Both the position numbers and the translations under genes were made by a program. Under the pieces are notes generated by a model. The model saw nothing but the letters and a program-made list of their open reading frames with translations, searched no databases and had not been told where the DNA came from. From Actinomadura sp. CNU-125 (lineage in GTDB: Bacteria > Actinomycetota > Actinomycetes > Streptosporangiales > Streptosporangiaceae), in NCBI RefSeq assembly GCF_001942465.1, contig NZ_MKJY01000111.1, forward strand, positions 62,001-126,000: a stretch of 64,000 bases of DNA. Reading direction: 5' to 3'. Of this stretch, positions 45,586-54,469 are shown piece by piece; positions within the stretch are counted from its first letter, which is position 1; each line of letters begins with the position of its first letter.

Positions 45586-46509
45586 ATGAACGCTGACCTC
45601 ACCCTGGCGGACCGGACCGCCATCGTCACCGGCGCGGGCGCCGGTCTGGGCCGCAGCGAGGCCCTCGCGCTGGCCGGGCAGGGCGCCGCGGTCGTCGTCA
45701 ACGACATCGGCGCGGCCGCCGAGGACGTCGCGGCGGAGATCCGCGCCGCGGGCGGCAAGGCCGTCGCCGTGGCCGGGGACGTCGGCGACTGGTCCCTCGG
45801 CGAGAAGCTCGTGCGGACGGCCGTCGAGACGTTCGGCGGACTCGACGTGCTGGTCAACAACGCGGGCGTGCTCCGCGACAAGATGCTGTTCAACCTGGCC
45901 GAGTCCGACTGGGACGACGTGATCCGCGTCCACCTGAAGGGCCACGCGTCGGTGTCGCGCGCCGCCGCCGTGCACTGGCGGGCGGCGAGCAAGGCCGCGG
46001 GCGGGCCGGTGTACGGACGGGTGATCAACACGGCGTCCGAGGCGTTCCTGTTCGGCTCCGCCGGGCAGCCGAACTACTCGGCGGCGAAGGCCGGGATCGT
46101 CGCGCTGACCCTGTCCACGGCGCAGGGCCTCGCCCGGTACGGCGTCCGCGCGAACGCGATCTGCCCGCGCGCGCGCACGTCCATGACCGAGGCGTCGTTC
46201 GGCGAGGGCACCTCCCCCGGCGGCCTGGACGTCATGGCGCCCGAGCGCGTCGGGACGTTCGTCGGCTACCTCGCGTCCCCGGCCGCCGCGAAGATCAGCG
46301 GGCAGGTGTTCGTCGTGTACGGCGACATGGTCGCGCTGATGGCCGCGCCGACCGTCGAGCAGAAGTTCACCGCCGCGAGCGGCGTGTTCTCCCCCGAGGA
46401 GTTCGCCGCGCAGGTCACCCCGTACTTCGAGGACCGCGAGCCGCACCGCACGTACGCCGCGTGGGACGTCGCCGCCCTCGACACGACCGGCACCGGCCCC
46501 CAGGGCTGA
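45586..46509 (+). CDS. SDR family oxidoreductase (3-oxoacyl/hydroxysteroid dehydrogenase-like)
   Basis: A 307-residue SDR with AIVTGAGAGLGRSEALALAG (TGxxxGxG), VLVNNAGVLRDKM (NNAG), Ser in INTASEAFLFGSA, and YSAAKAGIVALTLS (Tyr-x-x-x-Lys). The longer C-terminal region (KISGQVFVVYGDMVALMAAP, FSPEEFAAQVTPYFEDREPH) resembles the peroxisomal multifunctional HSD17B4-like dehydrogenases of side-chain beta-oxidation. In this cluster a 3-hydroxyacyl-CoA-steroid dehydrogenase role fits. It is divergent from the FadD19-like ligase and ends at the second copy of the conserved hairpin. Confidence 0.82.
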   Translation: MNADLTLADRTAIVTGAGAGLGRSEALALAGQGAAVVVNDIGAAAEDVAAEIRAAGGKAVAVAGDVGDWSLGEKLVRTAVETFGGLDVLVNNAGVLRDKMLFNLAESDWDDVIRVHLKGHASVSRAAAVHWRAASKAAGGPVYGRVINTASEAFLFGSAGQPNYSAAKAGIVALTLSTAQGLARYGVRANAICPRARTSMTEASFGEGTSPGGLDVMAPERVGTFVGYLASPAAAKISGQVFVVYGDMVALMAAPTVEQKFTAASGVFSPEEFAAQVTPYFEDREPHRTYAAWDVAALDTTGTGPQG

Positions 46510-46519
46510 CCGCCCGCTC

Positions 46520-46583
46520 CGTTGACCTGCGGCGTGTTGCCCTTATCCGGCCGCGGATAAGGGCAACACGCCGCAGGTCAACG
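46520..46583. terminator. Bidirectional terminator hairpin, conserved repeat copy 2
   Basis: A perfect 29-bp stem (46520-46548 with 46555-46583) and 6-nt loop. The core TGCGGCGTGTTGCCCTTAT is identical to copy 3. It separates two convergent SDR genes. Confidence 0.82.
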
Positions 46584-46597
46584 AAAAGCGCGGGACG

Positions 46598-47373
46598 TCA
46601 GTAGGTGGCCGGGCCGCGCAGGGTGGCTTCGGCGCCGCCGTCCACGTAGACGACCTGCCCCGCCATGTGGGAGTTCGCCGGGGAGATCAGCCAGGCCAGC
46701 GCCTCGGCGATGACCTCCGGCTCGGCGTAGCCGTTGAGCGGCATCGGCACGGCCCGGTCCATCACCGCGCGCATCTTCTCGTCGGCGAACAGCGGGTCGC
46801 TCATCGGCGTGCGGACGACGCCCGGCGCGACCGCGTTCAGCGGGATGCCCGCGCCCGCCCACTCCGGCGAGACGGACGCGGCGCGCAGCCACCGGGCCAG
46901 CGCCGACTTCGACGACGGGTACAGCCGGTTGCCCTCGCCGCGCTCGATCACCTTCGCGGCCGCCGCGAGCGCCGCGGGCTCGTCGCCGTCCAGGCAGGCC
47001 CGCAGGACGTCGTCGTCCACCGGCTGCGTCCCGGAGATCGACCCGACGGCGGCGGCGCGCGGCGAGCGGCGCGGGCGAGCGCGGGGCGCAGCCCCTCCAG
47101 CAGGGCGAGCACGCCGAAGTGGTTCACGGTCACGGTGAGGGGCGTCGGGCCGGACACGCCCGCGCACGCCACGACGCCGTCGAGCGTCCCGCCCGACCGG
47201 TCGAGGACGGCGGCGACGGCGGCGTCGCGCCCCTCCGGCGTGCCGAGGTCGGCGCACACGTCGGCGTCCCGCAGGTCGACGCCGATGACGTCGTCGCCGC
47301 GGTCGCGCAGGATCCCGGCGAGCGTCCGGCCGATGCCGGAGGCGGTGCCGCTGATCGCGATCGTTCGTCCCAT
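46598..47373 (-). CDS. SDR family oxidoreductase, 3-alpha-hydroxysteroid dehydrogenase-like (frame break near 47070)
   Basis: About 257 residues. The start IAISGTASGIGRTLAGILRD (SGxxxGIG) and LDGVVACAGVSGPTPLTVTV are in one frame. VGSISGTQPVDDDVLRACLD, GNRLYPSSKSALARWLRAAS (Tyr-x-x-x-Lys) and LNAVAPGVVRTPMSDPLFAD are in the adjacent frame; one base is lost near 47070. The long insert between the Ser and Tyr motifs is typical of bacterial 3-alpha-hydroxysteroid/carveol-type SDRs. It lies 14 bp after the SDR at 47388 and likely shares its transcript. Confidence 0.75.
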
Positions 47374-47387
47374 GCTGCGGGTCTCCT

Positions 47388-48137
47388 TCACATGTTGGAG
47401 CCGCCGTCGACCCGCAGGTCGACACCGGTCTGGTAGGCGGCGTCGGACGAGCCCGCGTACGCGATCACGGCCGCGATCTGGTCGGGCCGGGCCGCCCCGA
47501 AGGGCGCGGCGAGCCGTCCGAAGTACGTCGGGTCCACGCCCTCGGGGAACATGTCGGGCGACCTGGTCAGCGGGGTGTCGGTGCTGCCGGGCGAGACCGA
47601 CAGGACGCGGACGCGGCGCTGGCTCAGCTCGGCGGCCAGGCTCAGCGAGAACGAGAGCACCGCGCCCTTGGACGCCGAGTACGCCGACATGTACGGGTTG
47701 CCCTGCACCGCCGACAGGGACGCGACGTTGACGATCGCGCCCGTCCCGTCCGGGAGGTGCGGGGCCGCCTCGCGGCAGAACAGGGCGGTTCCGACCAGGT
47801 TGACCTGGAACAGGCGCATGAGGTCGTCGACGGTGAGGGCGCCGAGCGGCGTGGTCTTGTGGATGCCGGCGACGTTCACCAGGACGTCGATGCCGCCGAG
47901 CGCCGCCGCCGCGTCCCGGACGGCGGCGATCACGGCGGGCTCGTCGGTGACGTCGGCGACGTGCGACGCGAACGTCCCGGGGCCGCCGATCGCGGCGGCC
48001 GTCTCGGCGAGTCCGGCGGCCGACAGGTCCACCCCGTACACGGCGGCGCCCTCGCCGGTGAGGCGGCTCGCGGTGGCCCGCCCGATGCCCGACGCGGCAC
48101 CGGTGAGCAGCACTTTCACACCGTCATAGCGATTCAT
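47388..48137 (-). CDS. SDR family oxidoreductase
   Basis: A 249-residue classical SDR: KVLLTGAASGIGRATASRLT, IDVLVNVAGIHKTTPLGALT, IVNVASLSAVQGNPYMSAYS then ASKGAVLSFSLSLAAELSQR (Ser, Tyr, Lys), LSVSPGSTDTPLTRSPDMF. The NVAG variant replaces NNAG. Substrate unknown; a hydroxysteroid is likely from the context. The ATG at 48137 is 63 bp downstream of the KstR-like gene stop, in the same direction, so the three genes may be one transcript. Confidence 0.83.
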   Translation of the reverse strand: MNRYDGVKVLLTGAASGIGRATASRLTGEGAAVYGVDLSAAGLAETAAAIGGPGTFASHVADVTDEPAVIAAVRDAAAALGGIDVLVNVAGIHKTTPLGALTVDDLMRLFQVNLVGTALFCREAAPHLPDGTGAIVNVASLSAVQGNPYMSAYSASKGAVLSFSLSLAAELSQRRVRVLSVSPGSTDTPLTRSPDMFPEGVDPTYFGRLAAPFGAARPDQIAAVIAYAGSSDAAYQTGVDLRVDGGSNM

Positions 48138-48200
48138 GACCGAAAGCTAGCGCCGTTCGGGCGGGCGTCGCCGGGGCCGTCCCGGCCACCGGAAGACCGA

Positions 48201-48818
48201 TCAGTTCCCGGGCGCGTTGGAGCGGGGCGCGAGGAGCAGGCGGCACGCCATCCGGATGTCGCTGTCGACGTCCGCGAGGGACGCGCGCCCGTTCAGGCTC
48301 ATCTGCAGCACCCCGTACCAGCACTGCATGAGCAGCCGCACCAGCCGGACGTCCTGCGCCGTCGGCACCTCGATGCCGATGGCCAGCAGCACGATCTCCT
48401 GGAACGTGGTGTCTATCTTGGCGGTGTCCACGACGGTCGCGACGTTGGCGCTGTTGGCCGCCTGCAGCATCGACGCCGACAGCAGCGGCTGCGCCATCAG
48501 CGTCCGGCTGGCGGCGACGAGCAGGTCGGCGACCGCGTCCTCCGGGTCGATGCCGGGGCCGGGCGGGCCGACGCCCTCCCCGAACCGGTCCACCTGCGCG
48601 GCCATCACCGCCGTGAACAGGTGCACCTTCGAGGGGAAGTACCGGTACAGGGTGCCGATGGCCACCCCGGCGGCCTTGGCGACCTCGTGCATCTGCACGC
48701 GTTCGAGGGGCTTCTCGCCGCCGATGCGCATGGCGGCGCGCAGGATGCGCTGCCGCCTGTCGTGCTGCTCCGGCGAGCTGGGCTCGGCCGACAGCCTGGC
48801 CGACGCGATCCGCGCCAC
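48201..48818 (-). CDS. KstR-like TetR family regulator of steroid catabolism
   Basis: A 205-residue regulator. The HTH (RRQRILRAAMRIGGEKPLER, VQMHEVAKAAGVAIGTLYRY, FPSKVHLFTAVMAAQVDRFG) is close to Mycobacterium KstR, which has the same VQMxxVA and GTLYRYFPSKVHL blocks. The C-domain (LMAQPLLSASMLQAANSANV, LVRLLMQCWYGVLQMSLNGR) fits too. KstR binds steroid-CoA intermediates and derepresses the catabolic genes. The GTG at 48818 follows AAGGGGGACA. It is divergent from the KstD-like gene, with motif site B (48889) between them. Whether it binds that motif or the TAGAATTCGT-type boxes is untested. Confidence 0.8.
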   Translation of the reverse strand: MARIASARLSAEPSSPEQHDRRQRILRAAMRIGGEKPLERVQMHEVAKAAGVAIGTLYRYFPSKVHLFTAVMAAQVDRFGEGVGPPGPGIDPEDAVADLLVAASRTLMAQPLLSASMLQAANSANVATVVDTAKIDTTFQEIVLLAIGIEVPTAQDVRLVRLLMQCWYGVLQMSLNGRASLADVDSDIRMACRLLLAPRSNAPGN

Positions 48819-48888
48819 GATGTCCCCCTTCCGGCTCCTGTACCGCCACGACCTTACCCAGCGACCGGCCCGGACCCGCGTTCGGCGA

Positions 48889-48903
48889 TACCGCTCAGTG
48901 GGA
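48889..48903. promoter_or_regulatory. CACTGAG regulon motif, site B
   Basis: On the minus strand TCCCACTGAGCGGTA; 12-13 of 15 bases agree with sites A and C. It is 70 bp before the KstR-like start and 60 bp before the KstD-like start, centred in the divergent gap. Confidence 0.55.
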
Positions 48904-48963
48904 CGCGCCGGGCCGGGCGGCCGCGCCGCGCTTACGTTCGTCGCGCCGAGAGAGGGGACGTCA

Positions 48964-50491
48964 GTGGGCGAATGGTCGGACGAATACGACGTGGTGGTCG
49001 CCGGTTCGGGCGCCGGGCGGGGCGCTGGCCGGCGCGCTCGCCGCGGCGGCGGGCGGGCGGCGCACGGCCGTCCTGGAGAAGACGGCGCTGCTGGGCGGGA
49101 CGAGCGCCTACTCGGGCGCGTCGATCTACCTGCCGGGCAGCCGAGTGCAGCGGCGCGCCGAGATCGACGACTCCACCGAGTCGGCGCGCACCTACCTGAA
49201 GGCGCTGCTCGGCGACGACACCGCCGCCGAGCTGCGGGAGGCGTTCCTGGACGCCGCGCCCCGGGTCGTCGAGTTCCTGGAGAACGACCCGGACATCGAG
49301 TTCGAGTGGCAGGCGTTCCCCGAGTACTACGAGGCGCCCGGACGGACGGCGCGCGGCCGCTCGTTCGTGCCGCTGCCCATCGCGGCCGAACGGCTCGGCG
49401 CGCTCGCCGCGCTCGTCCGTCCGCCCGTGGACCGCGACCGGGCCGGGCTGTCGCACGACCCGTCCGCCCCGCTGGCGCAGGGCCGGGCGCTGATCGGGCG
49501 GCTGGCGCTGGCGTTCACGAACACCGGGCGCGGCGACGTCCGTACCGGCACGGCGCTGACGTCGCTGATCGTTGAGGACGGGCGGGTCGTCGGCGTCGAG
49601 GCGCAGGGCCCGGACGGGCCGGTGCGGCTGCGGGCGCGGCACGGGGTGCTGCTCGCGGCGGGCGGGTTCGAGTCGTCGGCCGCGCTGCGGGCCGAGCGGT
49701 CGGTGCCGGGGTCGGCGGAGCGCACGATGGCGCCGGACGGCGCCGCCACCGGCGACGCGATCACGGCGGCCGTCGCGGTCGGCGCGGCCACCGGCAACCT
49801 GGACCAGGCGTGGTTCTGCCCCGGCCTCGCCACCCCGGACGGGCGCGCCGCGTTCACGCTCGGGTTCCGCGGCGGCCTCATCGTGGACGGGACGGGCGGC
49901 CGGTTCGCCAACGAGTCGCTGCCCTACGACCGGATGGGCCGCGAGATGGTCGCCGTGGACGACCGCGGCCCCATGCACCTGATCTTCGACTCGAAGTCGA
50001 AGGGGCTGCCCGCGATCGCCGTCCCCCCGGCCGTCCCCGAGGAGCACCTCGCGGCCGGAACGTGGGTGAAGGCCGACACGCTGGACGAGCTGGCGGCGAA
50101 GATCGGCGTCCCGGCCGACGCGCTCGCCGCGTCCGTCGAACGGTTCAACGGGTTCGCGGCCAAGGGCGTCGACGAGGACTTCCACCGGGGCGAGGACCCC
50201 TACGACCGGTACTTCACCGGCGGCGGGCACGGCCTGGTCGCGGTCGACGAGGGCCCGTTCTACGCGGCCCGCATGGTCGTCAGCGACCTCGGCACCAAGG
50301 GCGGGCTCCGCATCGACCCCGACGCGCGGGTGCTCGACGCGTCGGACCGTCCGATCCCCGGCCTGTACGCGGCGGGCAACACCACCGCGTCGTTCACCGG
50401 CCCGGTCTACCCGGGGCCGGGCGTCCCCATCGGCACCGGCATGGCGTTCGCGTACCGGGCCGTCCAGGCCATGGCTTCCGAGGAGAAGTGA
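48964..50491 (+). CDS. FAD-dependent 3-ketosteroid Delta1-dehydrogenase-like oxidoreductase (frame break near 49015)
   Basis: About 508 residues. The start YDVVVAGSGAG (GSGAGG for FAD) is in one frame and the rest in the next: AVLEKTALLGGTSAYSGASI, GVLLAAGGFESSAALRAERS, GGLIVDGTGGRFANESLPYD, LYAAGNTTASFTGPVYPGPG, IGTGMAFAYRAVQAMASEE. An extra G in CCGGGCGGGG near 49015 breaks the frame. It matches the KstD/fumarate-reductase flavoprotein family, with the C-terminal GNTTAS...YPGPGVPIGTGM block of 3-ketosteroid Delta1-dehydrogenases. It introduces the 1,2 double bond in ring A. Delta4-dehydrogenase or a related steroid oxidoreductase is the alternative. The GTG at 48964 follows AGGGGAC. Confidence 0.78.
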
Positions 50492-50493
50492 CC

Positions 50494-51666
50494 GTGACAT
50501 CGTTCAGGACGCGGGCCGCCGGGCTCGCCGCCGCAGTGGTGTGCGCCGCGACGTTCGGGGCGGCCGTCCCCGCCCAGGCGGACGTCGCCCCGGGCCAGCG
50601 CGGCCGTCTGCTGGCCGCCGGGCCCGTCGCCGGGACGGCGGCGCTGCCGAGCGCGGCCGTCAACCGGAAGATCGGCTACACGTCGGAGGGCGCGAACGGC
50701 CGGAAGATCACCGTGACCGGCACCGTGGCGGTCCCGAAGGGGACGCCGCCGCGCGGGGGCTGGCCGGTGCTGAGCTGGGCGCACGGGACGACCGGTACCG
50801 CCGACGTCTGCGCGCCCTCCGCCGACACCGCGGACGGCCCCGCGCACGACTACCTGTCGGTCACCGAACGGTACCTCGACCGGTGGGTCGCGAACGGATA
50901 CGCGGTGGTGCAGACCGACTACGAGGGACTCGGCACCCCCGGCGGCCACCCGTACATGCACGGGACGAGCGAGGCGAACGCCGTCGTCGACATCGTCCGC
51001 GCCGCCCGCGACCTCGACCGCGGCATCGGCCGGAACTGGTACGTCGCCGGGCACAGCCAGGGCGGGCACGCGGCGCTGTTCACCGCCGCCGCCCGGCAGA
51101 CGCCCCGCGACGTGCGGCTCCAGGGCGCGCTGGCGCTGGCCCCCGGCTCGCAGACCAGCGCGACGCCCGAGTACGTCAAGGCCGGGTACCCGGGCGCCGA
51201 GGCGGCGATGCCGTTCCTGTTCGTGCTGCTCACCGGCGCCGAGGCCGCCGAACCGTCGATCGTCCCCGAGGACCTGCTGACCGACGAGGCCCTCCCGATG
51301 CTGGAGGCCGCGCGCACGTCCGCCTGCACCTTCGGGCTGCGGCGGATGGCGGAGGGCTTCGACCCGACGAAGGTGTTCAAGCCGGACGCGGACCTGGGGC
51401 CGTTCACCGAGTACCTGCGCTCGCAGGAGCCGACGGGCCTGAACCTGCGCGTGCCGACGCTCGTGCTGCAGGGCACCGCCGACACGATGGTCACCCCGGA
51501 CGCGACGAAGCTGCTTCTCGGCGATCTCTGCGAGCGGCAGGACACGATCGCGTACCGCGAGTACGAGGGCGCCGACCACCGCGAACTGCTCGACGCGTCG
51601 TTCGCCGACGGCCTGCGGTACACCGAGAGCCTGCGCCGGGGCGAGACGCCGCCGTCCGACTGCTGA
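50494..51666 (+). CDS. Secreted lipase (LIP family alpha/beta hydrolase)
   Basis: A 390-residue protein with a Sec signal peptide (MTSFRTRAAGLAAAVVCAAT, then FGAAVPAQA as cleavage region). The hydrolase features are WPVLSWAHGTTGTADVCAPS, VVQTDYEGLGTPGGHPYMHG, WYVAGHSQGGHAALF (nucleophile Ser in GHSQG), TLVLQGTADTMVTPD (Asp) and YEGADHRELLDASF (His). This is the secretory lipase family of actinobacteria and fungi. Within the steroid cluster it could hydrolyse steryl esters outside the cell (inference). The GTG at 50494, with GAGGAGA upstream, starts 2 bp after the KstD-like stop, so the two are one operon. Confidence 0.83.
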   Translation: MTSFRTRAAGLAAAVVCAATFGAAVPAQADVAPGQRGRLLAAGPVAGTAALPSAAVNRKIGYTSEGANGRKITVTGTVAVPKGTPPRGGWPVLSWAHGTTGTADVCAPSADTADGPAHDYLSVTERYLDRWVANGYAVVQTDYEGLGTPGGHPYMHGTSEANAVVDIVRAARDLDRGIGRNWYVAGHSQGGHAALFTAAARQTPRDVRLQGALALAPGSQTSATPEYVKAGYPGAEAAMPFLFVLLTGAEAAEPSIVPEDLLTDEALPMLEAARTSACTFGLRRMAEGFDPTKVFKPDADLGPFTEYLRSQEPTGLNLRVPTLVLQGTADTMVTPDATKLLLGDLCERQDTIAYREYEGADHRELLDASFADGLRYTESLRRGETPPSDC

Positions 51667-51756
51667 TCGGGACGCGCGATCGGCGCGCCGCCCGCCCGTC
51701 CAGCCGCCCGCCCGCCCGTTCACATCGGGCGGCGGGCGGTGCGCCGGCCGGGGTCC

Positions 51757-52923
51757 TCAGACGAGGTTGTCCTCGACGGCGAGGCCGAACTGGCCGCGGC
51801 CGTACATGGACAGGGCGCGCTCGACGTCGTTGGCGACGTGGACGCTGCCCGCGTGGGCGTCGCGCCAGGCGCGCTCGATCACGTGGCCGCGGCGCAGCGA
51901 GTTCCCGCCCGCGGTCTTGAACAGGATGTCGATGGCCTCGATGGCGCGTTCGGTGCCGCGCACCTGGTCGCGGCGGGCGCGCAGGCGCGACTCCATCGGA
52001 ATCTCCTCGCCGCGCACCGCGTGGCCGTAGATGTCGCGGACGTTGCGTTCGGTCTGCAGGACGGCCGCGTCGATCTCGGACGCGGCGCGGGCGACGGCGA
52101 CCTGCGCGAACTCGTCCTCCACGAAACGGCCGCCGCCGAGGCTCAGCCGGATCCGGTCGCGCATCTGCGCCACGTACGAGCGGTAGCACCCGGCGGCCAT
52201 CCCGATCACGCTGGACGAGACCGTCGTGGTGAAGATCGTCCCGAAGGGGAGCCGGTACAGGGGGCCGGTGTTGACCTTGTGGCCGGGGGCGCGGAGCCGC
52301 GCCTGGTCGTAGTTGCGCATCGCGCGGTGCGCCGGGACGAACGCGCGGTCGACGACGATGTCGTCGCTGGCGGTGCCGCGCAGGCCCATCGAGTCCCAGA
52401 CCTCGCGGACCTCGTAGTCGGCGCGGGGCAGCAGGACGGTCATGAAGTCGACGGGCCGGCCCTCGGCGCCGACGACCAGGCCGCCGAGCAGGACCCAGGA
52501 CGCGAACTCGCAGCCGGAGGAGAACGCCCACCGGCCGGAGATCTCGAAACCGCCCTCGACCGGGACGAGCCGCCCGATCGGGGCGTAGGAGGAGGCGATG
52601 AGCGTGTCCGGGTCGTTCTCCCACACCTCGCGCTGTACCGCGTCGGGGAACAGGCCGAGGTGCCAGGAGTGGACGCCGAGGACGGCTGTCACCCAGCCGG
52701 TGGATCCGCAGGCTCCGGAAACGTCGCGGACGACGGCGTAGAAGTCGGACGGATCGCCCTCCGCGCCGCCGTACCGGGCGGGCTGCAGCATGCGGAACAC
52801 GCCCGCGTCGGTCAGCCCGCGGACGGTCTCGGCGGGAATGCGGCCCTTGTCGTCCACGGCCCGGGATTTCTCGGCGATGCCCGGCAGCAGTTCGCGCACG
52901 CTGTCCAGGACTTCACTGCTCAT
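51757..52923 (-). CDS. hsaA: Flavin-dependent monooxygenase, oxygenase subunit, HsaA-like
   Basis: A 388-residue member of the acyl-CoA-dehydrogenase-like monooxygenases: AEKSRAVDDKGRIPAETVRG, SGACGSTGWVTAVLGVHSWH, GGFEISGRWAFSSGCEFASW, VWDSMGLRGTASDDIVVDRA, and ETGN-type C-terminus FKTAGGNSLRRGHVIERAWR. The close likeness is to HsaA, which with the reductase HsaB 4-hydroxylates 3-HSA, the ring-A-aromatised secosteroid made by KstD and KshA. HsaB, HsaC and HsaD are not in the window. The ATG at 52923 follows AAGGAGGG. It is divergent from the KshA gene. Confidence 0.83.
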   Translation of the reverse strand: MSSEVLDSVRELLPGIAEKSRAVDDKGRIPAETVRGLTDAGVFRMLQPARYGGAEGDPSDFYAVVRDVSGACGSTGWVTAVLGVHSWHLGLFPDAVQREVWENDPDTLIASSYAPIGRLVPVEGGFEISGRWAFSSGCEFASWVLLGGLVVGAEGRPVDFMTVLLPRADYEVREVWDSMGLRGTASDDIVVDRAFVPAHRAMRNYDQARLRAPGHKVNTGPLYRLPFGTIFTTTVSSSVIGMAAGCYRSYVAQMRDRIRLSLGGGRFVEDEFAQVAVARAASEIDAAVLQTERNVRDIYGHAVRGEEIPMESRLRARRDQVRGTERAIEAIDILFKTAGGNSLRRGHVIERAWRDAHAGSVHVANDVERALSMYGRGQFGLAVEDNLV

Positions 52924-53070
52924 CTGCCCTCCTTGTCCGTTCGTGCAGCAGACCACGCGCCGCCGGACGGGCGTGCGGAAACGTCCCGGCCAGCGGGACC
53001 GGCCCCCGTAGGTCGTGACCTGCGACATAGCGTTCGGACATCTCGTCCATAGCCGAAGGGATGATCCACC

Positions 53071-54230
53071 GTGACCGCTGCCGAGTCGGACGCGATCCGC
53101 CGCATCGAGGCCGAGGCGATTTCCAGCCGGTTCGCCCGAGGATGGCATTGCCTGGGCCTCGCCGAGAAGTTCAAGGACGGCAAGCCGCACACGATCAACG
53201 GGTTCGGCCAGAAGCTCGTCGTGTTCATGGGCGAGGACGGCAAGATCAACGTGCTGGACGGCTACTGCCGGCACATGGGCGGCGACCTGTCCGCGGGCAC
53301 CGTCAAGGGCAACACGATCGCGTGCCCGTTCCACGACTGGCGCTGGGGCGGCGACGGCCGCTGTAAGGGCATCCCGTACTCGCGTCGGGTGCCGCTGCGC
53401 GCGCGCACCGCCGCCTGGCCGACCATGGAGCAGGACAAGCTCCTGTTCGTCTGGAACGACCCGGAGGGCAAGCAGCCCCCGGCGGACGTGACGATCCCCG
53501 TCATGGAGGGCGCCACCCGCGACGACTGGACCGACTGGCGCTGGACGGAGCAGGTCGTCCACACCAACGCGCGCGAGGTCATCGACAACGTCGTCGACAT
53601 GGCGCACTTCTTCTACATCCACCAGTCGTTCCCGACGTTCTTCAAGAACGTGTTCGAGGGCACGAGGCGACGCAGATCATGAAGGGCGTGACCCGGGAGG
53701 ACTCCCGGCGGCAGCGCGAGGGAAGCAGCGGCGGCGGCGGGCCCCGGATGCTCGGCAACACCTCGATCGCGACGTACCACGGCCCGTCCTTCATGATCGA
53801 CGAGCTCACGTACCACTACGAGGGCTACGACCTGAAGTCCGTCCTGATCAACTGCCACTACCCGATCGACGAGAACTCGTTCTCGCTGCACTCGGGCATC
53901 ATGGTCCAGCACAGCGAGGCGCTGCCGCCCGCCGCCGCCGAGGCGACCGCGGAGAAGCTGTCGACGTTCATCCTCGCGGGCTTCCAGCAGGACGTGGAGA
54001 TCTGGAAGAACAAGACCCGCATCGACAACCCGCTGCTGTGCGAGGAGGACGGCCCCGTCTACCAGCTCCGCCGCTGGTACGAGCAGTTCTACACCGACGT
54101 CGCCGACGTCACGCCGGAGATGACCGACCGGTTCGAGTACGAGATCGACACGACCCGTCCGGTCGAGTCGTGGCAGAAGGAAGTCGACGCGAACATGGCC
54201 CGGATGGACGCCGAGGAGGCCACGGCGTGA
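53071..54230 (+). CDS. kshA: 3-ketosteroid 9-alpha-hydroxylase oxygenase subunit, KshA-like (frame break near 53662)
   Basis: About 387 residues, a Rieske non-heme iron oxygenase. The 2Fe-2S ligands are Cys66/His68 (GYCRHMGGDL) and Cys85/His88 (IACPFHDWRWGGDGRC). The mononuclear iron motif is IDNVVDMAHFFYIH. Near 53662 one C of GGCCAC is lost; the protein continues one frame over (EATQIMKGVTRED, LGNTSIATYHGPSFMIDELT, WKNKTRIDNPLLCEEDGPVY). The likeness to KshA is strong, including RGWHCLGLAEKF. It 9-alpha-hydroxylates 3-ketosteroids; with KstD this opens ring B. It needs a reductase (KshB), not present here. The GTG at 53071 is the first gene of a four-gene operon. Confidence 0.83.
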
Positions 54231-54469
54231 CGGTCCGCTCCGACGAGCGGCTGGACGGGGCGCCGCTGCGCCCCGTCCGGTGCCGCCGCTGCGCCGGGGA
54301 GGTGCTGGCGCGCAAGGCGAGCTGGGAGCAGACCAGCATCCAGTGGACGGCCGAGGCGCGCGCCGCGTGCACCGGCCTGGACGAGGACGAGCACGGCACG
54401 TGCCCGGCGCTGCGTTCGGCGATCCAGGAGGCGGCGCTCAACGGGAAGATCGAGGTCCTCGATGACTGA
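54227..54469 (+). CDS. Small four-cysteine protein coupled to KshA, function unknown
   Basis: An 80-residue protein. It has Cys19-x-x-Cys22 (VRCRRCAGEVLARKASWEQT), Cys48 (AEARAACTGL) and Cys59 (DEHGTCPALR), a spacing that could hold a metal or iron-sulphur site. The C-terminus is AIQEAALNGKIEVLDD. It starts within the kshA stop codon (GTGA) and its end overlaps the next SDR gene by 8 bp, so translation is coupled on both sides. Such tight placement behind a Rieske oxygenase suggests an accessory or electron-carrier role, but it is not a recognised ferredoxin. Confidence 0.7.
   Translation: MTVRSDERLDGAPLRPVRCRRCAGEVLARKASWEQTSIQWTAEARAACTGLDEDEHGTCPALRSAIQEAALNGKIEVLDD

Noticed and set aside
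53030-53062. Nested weak inverted repeats (GGAC-N5-GTCC and TTCGG/CCGAA) before kshA
   Set aside because: Arms are only 4-5 bp and such repeats are common by chance in GC-rich DNA.
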